Below, piece after piece: positions 25,370 through 34,224 of a stretch of 51,452 bases of DNA. A program made the position numbers and the translations under genes. The notes beneath the pieces are model-generated. The model was given only the letters and a program-made list of their open reading frames with translations, was not told the origin of the DNA and searched no databases. Every line of letters starts with the position of its first letter. Position 1 is the stretch's first letter. The DNA comes from Deinococcus radiopugnans ATCC 19172 (GTDB lineage: Bacteria > Deinococcota > Deinococci > Deinococcales > Deinococcaceae), in assembly GCF_006335125.1 (NCBI RefSeq), contig NZ_VDMO01000025.1, forward strand, positions 1 through 51,452, in the 5' to 3' direction.

Positions 25370-28300
25370 ATGGGAGACGGGGAAAGCTGGAGGCTACGCG
25401 TACTCGGCCCACCGGCCCTCAGTCAGCCGGACGGCGCGGCGGTGCGGCTGGAGGGTCCGGGGCTCGCACTCGTCACCTATCTCGCCCTGGAAGGTCCGGC
25501 CCCCCGGTCCCGCGTGGCCAGCCTGCTGTGGCCAGACACGCCGGAGGCGGCGGCCCGCAACAATCTGGTGCACCTGATCCGGCGCGTCAACAGGCTGGCG
25601 GGCGAGACTCTGCTGATTGCGGATGACCGGGTGCGCCTCTCGCCGCGCGTGGCCGTGGACGCAGCGGCCCTTCTGGGCGCGGGCGCGGGCGACCCTGACG
25701 CCCCCGGCCCCCTTCTGGAGGGGGTGGACTTCGACGACCGCCCCGATCTTGCCGACTGGCTGCTCGTCTGGCGCGAGCGCCTCGACCACCGGCAGACGGA
25801 GACCCTGACGGGCCGGGCCACGCAGCAGGAGGATGCCGGTGACCTTACCGGTGCCCTCGCCACGGCCCAGCGTCTGCTGGACCTCAATCCCGTCTCCGAG
25901 GACGCCCACCGCCGGCTGATCCGGCTGCACTACCTGGCCGGGGACCGCCCCGCCGCCCTGCGCGCCTACAGGCGCTGCGTGGAGGTGCTGCGCCGCGAGA
26001 TCGGCGTCGATCCCCTGCCGGAAACCGTTCAGCTGGCACGGGCAGTGGAGCGGGCCGAGCTCAGCCCCCCTGCGGCGCGGCGCCGGCGCCTGCCGGTGGC
26101 GATGTTGAGGCCGCCGCGTCTGGTGGGGCGCGAAGACGAATGGGCACGCATGGAAGAGGCGTGGGAGGCGGGGCAGTTCATTGTGCTCGCGGGTGAGGCA
26201 GGCGTGGGCAAATCGCGCCTGGCGCGGGACTTCGCCGCCAGCAAGGGCGAGGTGCTGCACCTCGAGGGCCGCCCAGGTGACGCGCTCGTGCCGTACACCA
26301 CGACCGCGCGCAACCTCCGGCGCATCTTCGCGCGCACTCCGGAACTGCGCCTCGAGCCGTGGATGCGCGCAAGCCTCGCGTGGTTGCTGCCTGAACTGCG
26401 CGCCGAGGCCGGAAGCCCGGCGGCGCCTGATCCTTCGCTGCATGCCGCCATCCAGTACGTGTTTCAGGTGGGCCTGGCCGGGGTGGGTTCGTTTGTCTAC
26501 GATGACCTGCATCTTGCCGACGCGGCGTCGATCGAGGCAGGGTTCGTTCTTATCTCCTCGTCCTTTCCGCTGGGCCAGCCGGGGGGCGTGCCGCACCTGA
26601 TCTGCACGGTCCGGCCCGCCGAACTCTCAGAGGTGACCGCCGACGTTTTCCGGCGCGGCCATGCCGCCGGGCACAACCTGCGCGTCGATCTGGGGCCGCT
26701 GCCCGAGGCGGCGGTGGCCGAGTTGCTGCGTGACCTTGACATGCCGCAGGTGCGCGGGCGGGCCGGGCAACTCACCCGCTTCACCGGCGGCAATCCGTTT
26801 TTTGTGCTGGAGACGGTCAAGCATCTGCTGGACAAGCCGGACGCGAGTGGCCCCCTGCCGGTGGCCGAGCGCGCCACGCAGCTGATCGCCGGGCGGCTCT
26901 CGCGGCTCCCGCCCCTGGCCCTGAGCGCGGCGCGGGCCGCCGCCATCCTGCAAAGCGATCTGCGCGTGGAACGGGTGGCCGACGTGCTGGGGGCGCCGCT
27001 GCTGGATCTCGCCCTGGCCTGGGAGCAGCTGGAGGCCGCGGGCGTCATGACCGGCGAGCGGTTCAGCCATGACCTCGTGCAGGAAACAGTGCTGGCCGGC
27101 ATTCCGCCGTCGGTGGGCCGCCTGCTGCACCGCAGCGCCGCGCGGGTGCTGACCCGCGAAGCGGCCAGTCCGGCCCGGCTGGCCCGGCACTGGCAGGAGG
27201 GCGGCGATCTCGGGGCGGCCGCGCCGCTGTTCCTGCGCGGGGCGGAAGACGCCCTGGCGGCGCTGCGCCCGGTGGAGGCGGTGCACTTCTACGAGCAGGC
27301 CGCCCTGCTCTACGACGCCCTGGGAGAGCACGACCCGGCTTTTGAAGCGCGCCTGCGCGCCGCGGAGAGCCCGTGGCGGGCCGAGCACGTCGCGTCCCTC
27401 CAGCCCCTGACCGAGCGGCTCGCGGCGGGGGCCCGCACGAACGAGCAGCGCGCGTGGGTCTGCGCCCTGCGCGCCGGGCGGCTGCTCGGCCAGGGACAGG
27501 GCGCGGCGTCGGAGGCGGCGGCTCTGGAGGGGCTGGCCCTGCTGGACCGTTTCGGGCAGGACCGCGTGCGGGCCGCCCTGCTGCGCGAACTGGTGCAGGC
27601 GAGGGCGCGGCAGGGAAAGGTGCAGGCGGTCCAGCGCCTGGTGGAGGACATGCGCGCCCTGCACCAGACGCTGGACGACGAACGCGAGCGTGCCCTGGGC
27701 GAAAATGCGCTGGGCGGGGCCTACCTGCGGCTGGGCCTGGAGGAGCAGGCCGGGCCGTACCTGAGACGCGCCGCCGAGCTGTTCGGACACCTGGGCGACG
27801 CGTACCGCTTCGCATGGGCCACCCACAACCTCGCCGCCAGCCTTCAGGCCCACGAGCACCTTCAGGAGGTGATCCGGCTGCGCGAGGACCTCGACCGACG
27901 GCTTGGCCGCGCGGACGCCCCCACCCTGTACTGGGCCAACCTGTGCGAACTCGGCATCGCCCACACCCGCCTGGGCCAGTACGCTCAGGCGCTGACGTGG
28001 TTGCGCCGTGCCCAGGCCCACGGCGACGCGGCCGGCGAGCCGCCTGGAGCGCTCGACCGCGCCTTTACCGACCTGTTCTGGGCGCTGGGGGCCTACGGCG
28101 AGTGCCTGGCCGCTGCCGAGCGGGCGCTCGCGCAGCCCGACCCGCGCGACGCTGGCGGGTTTCTGCCGTGGCTGTTCGTGGGCCGCGTCCGGGCGGTGAG
28201 GGGTGACGTGCGCGGCGCCCTGCAGGCCTACGGGCAGGTCGAGGCAGGGCTTGCCACACGCGAATTTCCGTATTCGCGCGGGCTGCTGCTGCTCGCTCAG

Positions 28301-28729
28301 GCGGCCCACTGTGCGCCGCAGGCGGCGGCTGAACTGGCCTCCCAGGCCCTGGACCTGGCCCGGACGCACCGCTTCCCCGATCTGGAAACGGCGGCGCTCG
28401 CCGCCCGCGCCGAGGCCCGGCTGGCCGGCGGCCACCTGCAAGCAGCGCGGCAGGACAGCGAGGCCGCCGCCCTGCGCCTGCCCACCCACGCGCCACGGGA
28501 CGACTTCGCGTGGCCGCTGCTGGTGCACTGCCGCGTCCTGATGGCGGCGGGGGATGCGGCGGCCGACGTGCCGCTGCAACAGGCGCTGGAGTGGCTCCGG
28601 GAGGCCGGGCAGCGCGTTCCGGAAGAGCACCGTCACGCGTTCGTGAATGAGCACGTCACGCACCGCGCCCTGCAGGCCCTCGTTGCCCAGCGGGCACCGC
28701 AGGTGGCGGAGCCCGCCCCCCAGGCCTGA
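25370..28729 (+). CDS. BTAD-type transcriptional regulator with ATPase and TPR domains
   Basis: The 1119-residue protein begins with an OmpR-like winged helix (RLRVLGPPALSQPDG to about residue 95). A bacterial transcriptional activation domain follows (about 95-235, with LADWLLVWRERLDH and HRRLIRLHYLAGDRPAALRA). A STAND-type ATPase comes next, with Walker A GEAGVGKS at 275-282 and a Walker-B-like segment FVYDDLHLAD. The C-terminal 500 residues are Ala/Leu-rich TPR helices. Such proteins act as ligand- or partner-gated transcription switches. It is monocistronic and converges on the secreted protein at 29024. The start at 25370 is preferred to the GTG at 25316 because the domain starts there and a -10 box precedes it. 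Confidence 0.88.
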   Translation: MGDGESWRLRVLGPPALSQPDGAAVRLEGPGLALVTYLALEGPAPRSRVASLLWPDTPEAAARNNLVHLIRRVNRLAGETLLIADDRVRLSPRVAVDAAALLGAGAGDPDAPGPLLEGVDFDDRPDLADWLLVWRERLDHRQTETLTGRATQQEDAGDLTGALATAQRLLDLNPVSEDAHRRLIRLHYLAGDRPAALRAYRRCVEVLRREIGVDPLPETVQLARAVERAELSPPAARRRRLPVAMLRPPRLVGREDEWARMEEAWEAGQFIVLAGEAGVGKSRLARDFAASKGEVLHLEGRPGDALVPYTTTARNLRRIFARTPELRLEPWMRASLAWLLPELRAEAGSPAAPDPSLHAAIQYVFQVGLAGVGSFVYDDLHLADAASIEAGFVLISSSFPLGQPGGVPHLICTVRPAELSEVTADVFRRGHAAGHNLRVDLGPLPEAAVAELLRDLDMPQVRGRAGQLTRFTGGNPFFVLETVKHLLDKPDASGPLPVAERATQLIAGRLSRLPPLALSAARAAAILQSDLRVERVADVLGAPLLDLALAWEQLEAAGVMTGERFSHDLVQETVLAGIPPSVGRLLHRSAARVLTREAASPARLARHWQEGGDLGAAAPLFLRGAEDALAALRPVEAVHFYEQAALLYDALGEHDPAFEARLRAAESPWRAEHVASLQPLTERLAAGARTNEQRAWVCALRAGRLLGQGQGAASEAAALEGLALLDRFGQDRVRAALLRELVQARARQGKVQAVQRLVEDMRALHQTLDDERERALGENALGGAYLRLGLEEQAGPYLRRAAELFGHLGDAYRFAWATHNLAASLQAHEHLQEVIRLREDLDRRLGRADAPTLYWANLCELGIAHTRLGQYAQALTWLRRAQAHGDAAGEPPGALDRAFTDLFWALGAYGECLAAAERALAQPDPRDAGGFLPWLFVGRVRAVRGDVRGALQAYGQVEAGLATREFPYSRGLLLLAQAAHCAPQAAAELASQALDLARTHRFPDLETAALAARAEARLAGGHLQAARQDSEAAALRLPTHAPRDDFAWPLLVHCRVLMAAGDAAADVPLQQALEWLREAGQRVPEEHRHAFVNEHVTHRALQALVAQRAPQVAEPAPQA

Positions 28730-28910
28730 ACGCCCGTTCCCCGGTCGTCGGGAGACGCCCTGACCACTGGGCGTTTCCCGGCGAACTGTTGGGAATTGCC
28801 CCGTCCGCGCGGCAGGCGCCGCTGTGGCCCCCGCCCCTCGCGCGGCGGCGTGACGGCAAGGAGGGGGCACCACAGCGCAGCGAGTGGGAACGGCCGGAAT
28901 CTGCCCGCAG

Positions 28911-28963
28911 CCTCAGGCCCACCGGGACGCAGACGGGGCGCTGCGTCTGTGGTGGGCCTGAGG
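28911..28963. terminator. Large hairpin between convergent genes
   Basis: CCTCAGGCCCACC (28911-28923) pairs perfectly with GGTGGGCCTGAGG (28951-28963), and the loop folds further through ACGCAG/CTGCGT. It sits in the 294-base gap between the BTAD gene and the convergent secreted-protein gene, so it is a likely two-way transcription stop despite lacking a T-run. Nothing else is seen in this gap. Confidence 0.6.
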
Positions 28964-29023
28964 ACCTGCGGGTCTGGAGCACTTCAGGGTGGGGCCGGGC
29001 TCAGCGGTGGCCCGCGCGGCGGG

Positions 29024-30400
29024 TCATGGGCGGCGGGTCATGGTAAGTGTGCCGCCCGCCAGGGGTTCACCGTCGGCATTCGTCGCCGTGAAGCGCCCGC
29101 TGTACGAATCGCCGTTGAATTTCCCGGTGACGTTCAGTTCCACCTCGCGTTCCCCCTCGACCTCAAGGCCGATCCTGAGCGCGCCGGTCTGGCTGTTGCC
29201 CTGAATCCAGCCCACCGCGTCGTCGCCCGAAAAGCCGCTGCCCAGGATGCGGGGCTCGTCATCGTCCAGGCCAAAGCGCACGCGGATGGTGCCGCCCGGC
29301 GTGGTGATGACGGCGTCCCACTCGCCGCGCGCATTCCATTTCGTGGGCGCCGGGGGCGTCACCGCCCCTGCGGACTGGCCCTGGCCGGCCTGCGGCTGAC
29401 CCGCCTGCGCCTGTCCTGCCTGGCCCTGGGCCGCCGCGCCGCGAGGCCGGTTGAACCGCGTCTCGCCGCCGCCGGACGCGAGGCTCAGGGTCTGCTGGCC
29501 GCGCGCGTCCACCGTCACGGTCGCCCGCTCGCTGTACGGCTTGATGTGGTTCTTCTGGGTGGAAACCTTGCCCGGCGTGCAGGTGTAGCCGGTGGCCGAA
29601 CTGGTGGCGGGCGTGAAGGTCAGGGTGGCGCCGTTCGGCTTGACGCTGCCCTGCTCCTGCACCAGCAGCTTGGAGGTGCAGCCGTAGGTGGTGACGACCA
29701 GCAGGCCGGTGCGCTCGTACGTGGAGTTCGCGTGCAGTTTGAGAATAACGCTGGTGCCGCTGGCCTCGGCCCACTTGCCGGTGGCGGTGTTGTAGTACTC
29801 AACCGGCGAGACGTTGCCGCTGTGCCACTCGCCGCGCAATTCAGGCGAAAGGCCCGTGGCGGTTGGCGTCCCTGTTGCCGGGGTCCGCCGCACGTATTTT
29901 GCGGAGCCGTCGCCGGTCTTGAACGTCAGTTCGCCCGACGTCACGCTCCACGCCATGGTGTCCACGTCGGCCCCGGCCTTCGACGTCCTGATGCCCGAAC
30001 TGCGTTTGCAGCCGTTGTTCAGGCGGTCCGGCGAGTACGCGCCGACCCGGTCCACCTTCGCCGCCTTGAATGTGATCTTGCTGCCCGAGACGCTGAAGGT
30101 CCCGCTCTCGACGGTCACGTCCATCATCTGGCAGGTGATGGGATAACCCGTCGTGCCAAACGAACTCGGGTAAAACGTGGATTCGAACTCGGTATAGACG
30201 TAGCTCCCGTCCGTGTTCAGCAGCAGGCGCCGGGCATCCGAGGTCGCGCCGCCAAAGTCTGTGGTGTAGACGTTGGCGGGCAGCTGTGGCCCGCTCAGCC
30301 ACTCGCCCGTCAAGGGGGCAGGCACCGCCGCAGCGGACGCGGAAGAGAGGGGCAGGATGAGCAGAAGGGCCGACAGGGTAAGAGATGCGGGATGGATCAT
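29024..30400 (-). CDS. Exported hypothetical protein, duplicated domain
   Basis: The 458 residues have a signal peptide (LTLSALLLILPLSSASA). Two related domains follow. The first starts LTGEWLSGPQLPANVYTTDF and contains LLLNTDGSYVYTEFE. The second starts LRGEWHSGNVSPVEYYNTAT and contains LKLHANSTYERTGLLV. Each has Cys residues that may form disulphides. A linker built of repeated GQ(A/S)GQ-type units (about residues 323-345) leads to a third domain (WNARGEWDAVITTPGGTIRV). All three open with GEW, suggesting lipocalin-like or beta-sandwich modules. AAGGA precedes the start. Its function is unknown and it is probably cell-surface or periplasmic. Confidence 0.7.
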   Translation of the reverse strand: MIHPASLTLSALLLILPLSSASAAAVPAPLTGEWLSGPQLPANVYTTDFGGATSDARRLLLNTDGSYVYTEFESTFYPSSFGTTGYPITCQMMDVTVESGTFSVSGSKITFKAAKVDRVGAYSPDRLNNGCKRSSGIRTSKAGADVDTMAWSVTSGELTFKTGDGSAKYVRRTPATGTPTATGLSPELRGEWHSGNVSPVEYYNTATGKWAEASGTSVILKLHANSTYERTGLLVVTTYGCTSKLLVQEQGSVKPNGATLTFTPATSSATGYTCTPGKVSTQKNHIKPYSERATVTVDARGQQTLSLASGGGETRFNRPRGAAAQGQAGQAQAGQPQAGQGQSAGAVTPPAPTKWNARGEWDAVITTPGGTIRVRFGLDDDEPRILGSGFSGDDAVGWIQGNSQTGALRIGLEVEGEREVELNVTGKFNGDSYSGRFTATNADGEPLAGGTLTMTRRP

Positions 30401-30438
30401 GTTGGACGTCCTTGTGGGAAAAGTGGCGTGTGGCTGCG

Positions 30439-30480
30439 GGCTGTGTCCATTCGGCTGTGTCGATTCGGCTGTGCCTCTTC
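30439..30480. repeat. Three 14-bp tandem repeats
   Basis: Units GGCTGTGTCCATTC, GGCTGTGTCGATTC and GGCTGTGCCTCTTC lie head to tail, 39-80 bases upstream of the minus-strand secreted-protein start. A 14-bp period near a start suggests a multi-site operator. Slippage products would look the same. Confidence 0.5.
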
Positions 30481-30735
30481 AGAAGGTACGAGAGGCCGGA
30501 TGGCTCGGGGATGGCAGGCCGCACCAGATCTCCGCTCATCTCACGGGCGGCCCATGCGGGCACAGCCGGCGCCGTGCCCTTGAGCATCGGCGACGCCGCA
30601 AGCGGTGACGCGGGGGGGGGCGCTGGGCGGGCGAAGGTTCTGCTGCCCCCGCCAGGACGCGGCGGCGGCGATCCCGTCCTTGTCGAACTTGAGGTAGAGG
30701 CTCTCCTTGACGCTCAGTCCAGAGTTGTTGTATTG

Positions 30736-31161
30736 ATGCAACTGGCCGAGCGGGTGGCCCCCGTGTGGGGCGTGCCCGCCGTTCGTCCAGCCCTGATGCC
30801 CCGCGAGGTGGAGGTCCTGGCGCTGGTGGCTCGGGGTCACCCAGACCGCCGGGTGGCGCGGCGGCTGGACATCAGTCGCGGCGCCGCCAGCAAGCACGTC
30901 GGGAACCTGCGGGGCCAGCTGGGCCTGCACAACCGCGTGGAACTGGCCCGCTGGGCATGCGGCACGGCCTCGCCGACGGGGCGGCATCCAGGCCGCCTCA
31001 TTCATCCGTGGCCTGATGTCGCTTCAGGACTGAACGCGCCAGTGCCAATGCACAGAAGCTGCTCCGTTCGGACATCTGGCGGCTTTTCTTTCCAGCTTCT
31101 TCGGGCCATGGTCTGGGACCTACCGAATTCTATCAGGGGGAGCGGCCTGCCTCGTACGTAA
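30736..31161 (+). pseudogene. LuxR/NarL-type helix-turn-helix remnant
   Basis: From ATG 30736 the frame encodes a recognisable LuxR-type DNA-binding domain: MPREVEVLALVARGHPDRRV, then ARRLDISRGAASKHVGNLRG and LGLHNRVELARWA. The receiver domain of a normal NarL-family regulator is absent upstream. The sequence after ARWACG, about 65 residues, is unlike the family. A run of nine G residues (30612-30620) lies in the same open frame 116 bases upstream, where slippage could have broken the gene. It may still make a small DNA-binding protein, but a decayed regulator is more likely. Confidence 0.5.
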
Positions 31162-31432
31162 TTCTCGCGATGTGCTACGGGGGGCAAACGCGCACACTGA
31201 AGGCCTCAGCTCGGCGCTGAGGTCAGGTGGACGCAGCACACCTGGCGACTCAGGTTTCCGGCGTCGTTCGGCTCAGCTCTTTATGCGCCGTCCCAGGTTC
31301 CGTCTGGACCGACAGGCGCGCTGGCAGGCCGGTCCTGCCCAGGAGAACGCATCATGCCCATCTAGATCGTCAAAGTCCGCCGCCTGTCTCTCTGTTTCCC
31401 CGCCCTCTTGCCAGCCGTTGAGGAGCGCCGCC

Positions 31433-31849
31433 ATGAAAAAGATGCTGACCGTCCTGCTGACCCTGAGCGCCCTGAGTGGAATGAACACCGGCCTTGCGGA
31501 CTCGGTGCCGTGGGCCTCGGTGGTGGGCAACTCAGGCAGTGGAGACATGCTGGGCTACGATCAACTGAACACCGAATGCGCCTGGCAGGGACTGAGGCTG
31601 TCCGACGACGTGATGGCCGCGCTGGGGGATCCGAGGCGACTGGTGCTGACGGTAGGAGACCTGCCGAGCAACGTCACCGTCAGTCTCCGGCCCTCGCACG
31701 CGGCAGGCGTGATTGGCCTGAAAGTTTCGCGCAAGGACAAGACCCAGGCCGTGCATCAGATGGGCACCCTGACCCTGCGCAATCCCACCACGGGATACAG
31801 CCACACTGTACAGGCGCTGGTCGTTGGACAGGAAGGGTCTGAAAAGTGA
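31433..31849 (+). CDS. Small exported hypothetical protein
   Basis: The 138 residues start with a signal peptide (MKKMLTVLLTLSALSGMNTGLADS). The mature domain has alternating beta-type segments (RRLVLTVGDLPSNVTVSLRP, MGTLTLRNPTTGYSHTVQAL). TGAGGAG precedes the ATG, and a strong terminator follows 19 bases after the stop, so it is a complete single-gene unit. The family was not recognised. Confidence 0.65.
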   Translation: MKKMLTVLLTLSALSGMNTGLADSVPWASVVGNSGSGDMLGYDQLNTECAWQGLRLSDDVMAALGDPRRLVLTVGDLPSNVTVSLRPSHAAGVIGLKVSRKDKTQAVHQMGTLTLRNPTTGYSHTVQALVVGQEGSEK

Positions 31850-31867
31850 CCTCCTGATTCCCCCACC

Positions 31868-31898
31868 TCTCTCCCCGCTTTCAGGGGAGAGGTTTTTT
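31868..31898 (+). terminator. Rho-independent terminator
   Basis: TCTCTCCCC (31868-31876) pairs with GGGGAGAGG (31884-31892, one G-T pair), followed directly by six T residues. A textbook intrinsic terminator for the gene ending at 31849. Confidence 0.85.
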
Positions 31899-32198
31899 GA
31901 ACGGTGTGGCCGTCTGAATTGATGCCCCGCCCACCGCCCACGTTCAGCCTCCCACTGACCGGGGTACGCGATTGCCAGGGCTCCGCGCCGATGTGGTGGT
32001 GCTGATCGCGAGCATGACGCCGAGGCCATGGAAGGACACCGACAGGCCGAGGAGGACCGGCAAGCCGCAGACTGCACCACGGACGCACAGGCCTCTTTTT
32101 GCACACCGCGTTGCCTCTTTGAAGGCCGCCAAGCCGGACCCTCCCGCATCGCATGCTGACCCACAGTCCAGCCCCCTTCATGAACCCAAAATGAAGAT
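31899..32198. other. Intergenic, nothing recognised
   Basis: About 300 bases without a credible gene. I see no terminator, repeat or well-spaced promoter in it. Confidence 0.3.
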
Positions 32199-32444
32199 AT
32201 GACAGACCACAGGAGCCGCCCCACCGACGCACCCACCTGTGACCTCTCACTGACCCCGGACGAGTACCGCCTGATGGCCGACCTGCTGCTCGAGCACCTC
32301 GAGACCCACACCCTGCGCGACGAGCGGCTCGAGGGCCTGGTCAACCGCCTGTACGTCCTGGCTGTCCGCACCGCTCGCCCTGACGCGGAACGGCTGCTTG
32401 AAAGCCCGTCGGCCCGGACCTCACCCCAGCCCTCCACGGACTGA
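32199..32444 (+). CDS. Small hypothetical protein
   Basis: The 81 residues read MTDHRSRPTD at the start. A helical core (LTPDEYRLMADLLLEHLETH, DERLEGLVNRLYVLAV) follows, then a Ser/Pro-rich tail. Codon third positions are strongly GC, as in neighbouring genes, which favours a real gene. The ribosome site is weak (ATGAAGAT overlaps the start). No family was recognised. Confidence 0.5.
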   Translation: MTDHRSRPTDAPTCDLSLTPDEYRLMADLLLEHLETHTLRDERLEGLVNRLYVLAVRTARPDAERLLESPSARTSPQPSTD

Positions 32445-32502
32445 CCTGCGGCGCGGTTGAGAGGATGCTGAAGACGGGTTCACGTGGGTGAGTGCCAGGG
32501 GA

Positions 32503-33060
32503 TCAGCGGGTCTCTCCCCTGGGGTATGGGCACCGTGCGGAGCTGAGGATATCGACGCTACGCAGCACATCGTCCCGCCGTCGGCGGGGCAGGTGCTGCG
32601 TGCTGACCTGAAGCTGGCGTTGCCGTTCCAGCCGCAGCGCCACAAATGAAAAAGCGGATCGCCGGTGCCAAACGCCTGTTGGACGCTCGTGAGCGGCAGG
32701 AAGGTAAAGGTGTCGGCCAGGCTGCTCAATGGCTGCAACACGCCAACGATCCGCGCCCGAGAGCAGCGGGTCACCCTGAACGCTCCGACCACCCCCAGAC
32801 CCAGACCATTCGCGCCGACCTGGAGGGTGGCGACCAGCGTAGCGGGCAGGCTTGGACTGGGAAGCAGCGCCAGTCCCCTGGAGGGTCAGGCCACCTGCAG
32901 ATCCGGGGCGACACTTCGCAACTCCTGGCGCACCTGTTCTTTCAGCCCCTCGCCCAGCGAGAGAAACAGCAGCGTGCTGGTCACCGCGACAATCAGGCGT
33001 AGCAGGCTTCGCAGTGTTCGGTTCGGACGTCGTTGCAGCCCCCGCACAGCGAGATGCCAA
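32503..33060 (-). pseudogene. MacB/FtsX-type ABC permease, decayed
   Basis: Pieces of one permease lie in consecutive frames on the minus strand. The N-terminal part is HLAVRGLQRRPNRTLRSLLR with LFLSLGEGLKEQVRQELRSV, ending in a stop at 32886. Then comes ARIVGVLQPLSSLADTFTFL with PLTSVQQAFGTGDP in a second frame. SFVALRLERQRQLQVSTQHL follows in a third frame from about 32655. These correspond to the first helix, the periplasmic core and the following strand of MacB_PCD permeases, but much of the ectodomain and all later helices are absent. No ATPase gene accompanies it. It is non-functional. Confidence 0.65.
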
Positions 33061-33238
33061 CGCTCTGCGTCTCGTACAACCCGCAGCTCATGTCGGTCCA
33101 GATGATCTTGGAGAGGCATGGGGCCAGAAGTTGGAGGGAACGCCCGGTTCCGGTCAACAGCGTTTCCGCCTGGCTGCTGAAGTTGCTGGCCGTCATCCAT
33201 GTCAGGCGCAGTGAACTGAGAAGCGCGGAGACCAGCAC

Positions 33239-33268
33239 AAATGCCAGGACACGACGGTCCTGGCATTT
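33239..33268 (-). terminator. Terminator of the Dps2-like gene
   Basis: AAATGCCAGGAC (33239-33250) pairs perfectly with GTCCTGGCATTT (33257-33268) around a six-base loop. It lies 26 bases beyond the minus-strand stop at 33294. Read on the minus strand the stem ends in TTTGTG, a short T-run. Confidence 0.75.
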
Positions 33269-33293
33269 CCGATTGAAGTCTGAATGTTTGAGT

Positions 33294-34007
33294 TTACTTG
33301 CCGCGCAGAGGCACCGGCTTGTTGTTGTTGATGTCGAAGCCGCTGTTGGAATCGGTGGGCGTGTTCTGAAGGAAAGCGCGCATCTGCCACTGATACTTCT
33401 CGATGGCGGCCTCGACCTCCTGCAACTGATTGGCGGTGGTGGGGTCCGCCTTTTCCACGTCCCCAATGCGCTGGAAGATGCGCTGGCCCACGGTTTCGTA
33501 CTGGTAGATGAAGAACTGGATTACCTGGGCATCGTCAATAAAGCCGCCCGGAATCTCTGGCAGGCGCGAGCTGGCGACGATGGTGATGGCCCGCCCATCG
33601 CTGGACGCGCCCACCGACAGCAGGCGCTCCGCCGTGTCGTCGGCGTACTTGCTGATGCCCTCGTAGTGCTCCTGAAGCAGTTCGTGTAGCGTGTAAAACA
33701 GCGTGCCGGACACGTTCCAGTGTGCCTGTTTGGTCTGGAGTTGCAGCGCCTGCAATTCGGTCAGGGTGTTCTGCAACGCGGCCACACTCTTTTGCAGGTT
33801 GTCGGTGCCGGAGGACGGCAGGCGGCTGGGCACGTTGTACGGCAGCGGCGAGGCAGTTTTGGTGCTCTGCGCGCTGGGCTGGCCGGTGTTGGACTGCGGC
33901 GTGTTGACGCTGGTGGCCGGGATCTGGCTGCCAGCGGACTGCGCGCCAGCGCCCCCAGCCAGGGCGGAACCGAACAGCAGGACGGAAAGAAGCAGGGTCT
34001 GTTTCAT
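33294..34007 (-). CDS. dps2: Exported Dps-family ferritin (Dps2-like)
   Basis: The 237 residues carry a signal peptide (LLLSVLLFGSALAGGAGAQS) and a disordered Ser/Thr/Gln linker. A Dps four-helix domain starts near residue 70. Ferroxidase-site residues are visible: the His in TKQAHWNVSG and the helix HELLQEHYEGISKYADDTAE that supplies the Asp and Glu ligands. Deinococcus radiodurans has an exported Dps2 of the same build, so the name rests on architecture. It should oxidise and store Fe(II) outside the cytoplasmic membrane, limiting hydroxyl radical formation. It is divergent from the response regulator at 34225. GGAG precedes the start. Confidence 0.87.
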   Translation of the reverse strand: MKQTLLLSVLLFGSALAGGAGAQSAGSQIPATSVNTPQSNTGQPSAQSTKTASPLPYNVPSRLPSSGTDNLQKSVAALQNTLTELQALQLQTKQAHWNVSGTLFYTLHELLQEHYEGISKYADDTAERLLSVGASSDGRAITIVASSRLPEIPGGFIDDAQVIQFFIYQYETVGQRIFQRIGDVEKADPTTANQLQEVEAAIEKYQWQMRAFLQNTPTDSNSGFDINNNKPVPLRGK

Positions 34008-34224
34008 GGGATTCTCCAGGAAAGATCGAATGTAGATGGGCGGACAGGGGTGAGGTTAGGCAGCCGATGTTAGACGAATGCAAGAAAGGATCAGGGGTAA
34101 AGGCGGCGTGAAAAAGCCTTTAAGGGACGCTCTTTTCCAAGTGTGTCGTCGCACGCTAGCTTGGGAAGGTGACCGCCTTTTGCCTGACGCTTTTTCTATG
34201 CTTGTCTCCCCAGCAGGGCTGAGC

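Noticed and set aside
26627..28873. 748-codon open frame on the minus strand opposite the BTAD regulator
   Set aside because: An antisense shadow caused by biased codon use. The plus strand holds the Walker and TPR features.
30385..30735. The open frame before the LuxR-type domain as part of an intact regulator
   Set aside because: It has no receiver or ligand domain features, overlaps the upstream region of the divergent secreted-protein gene and contains a nine-G run.
33239..33268. Perfect 12-bp palindrome considered as a repeat element
   Set aside because: Its position 26 bases after the Dps2-like stop and its T-rich minus-strand end fit a simple transcription terminator. No second copy is present.
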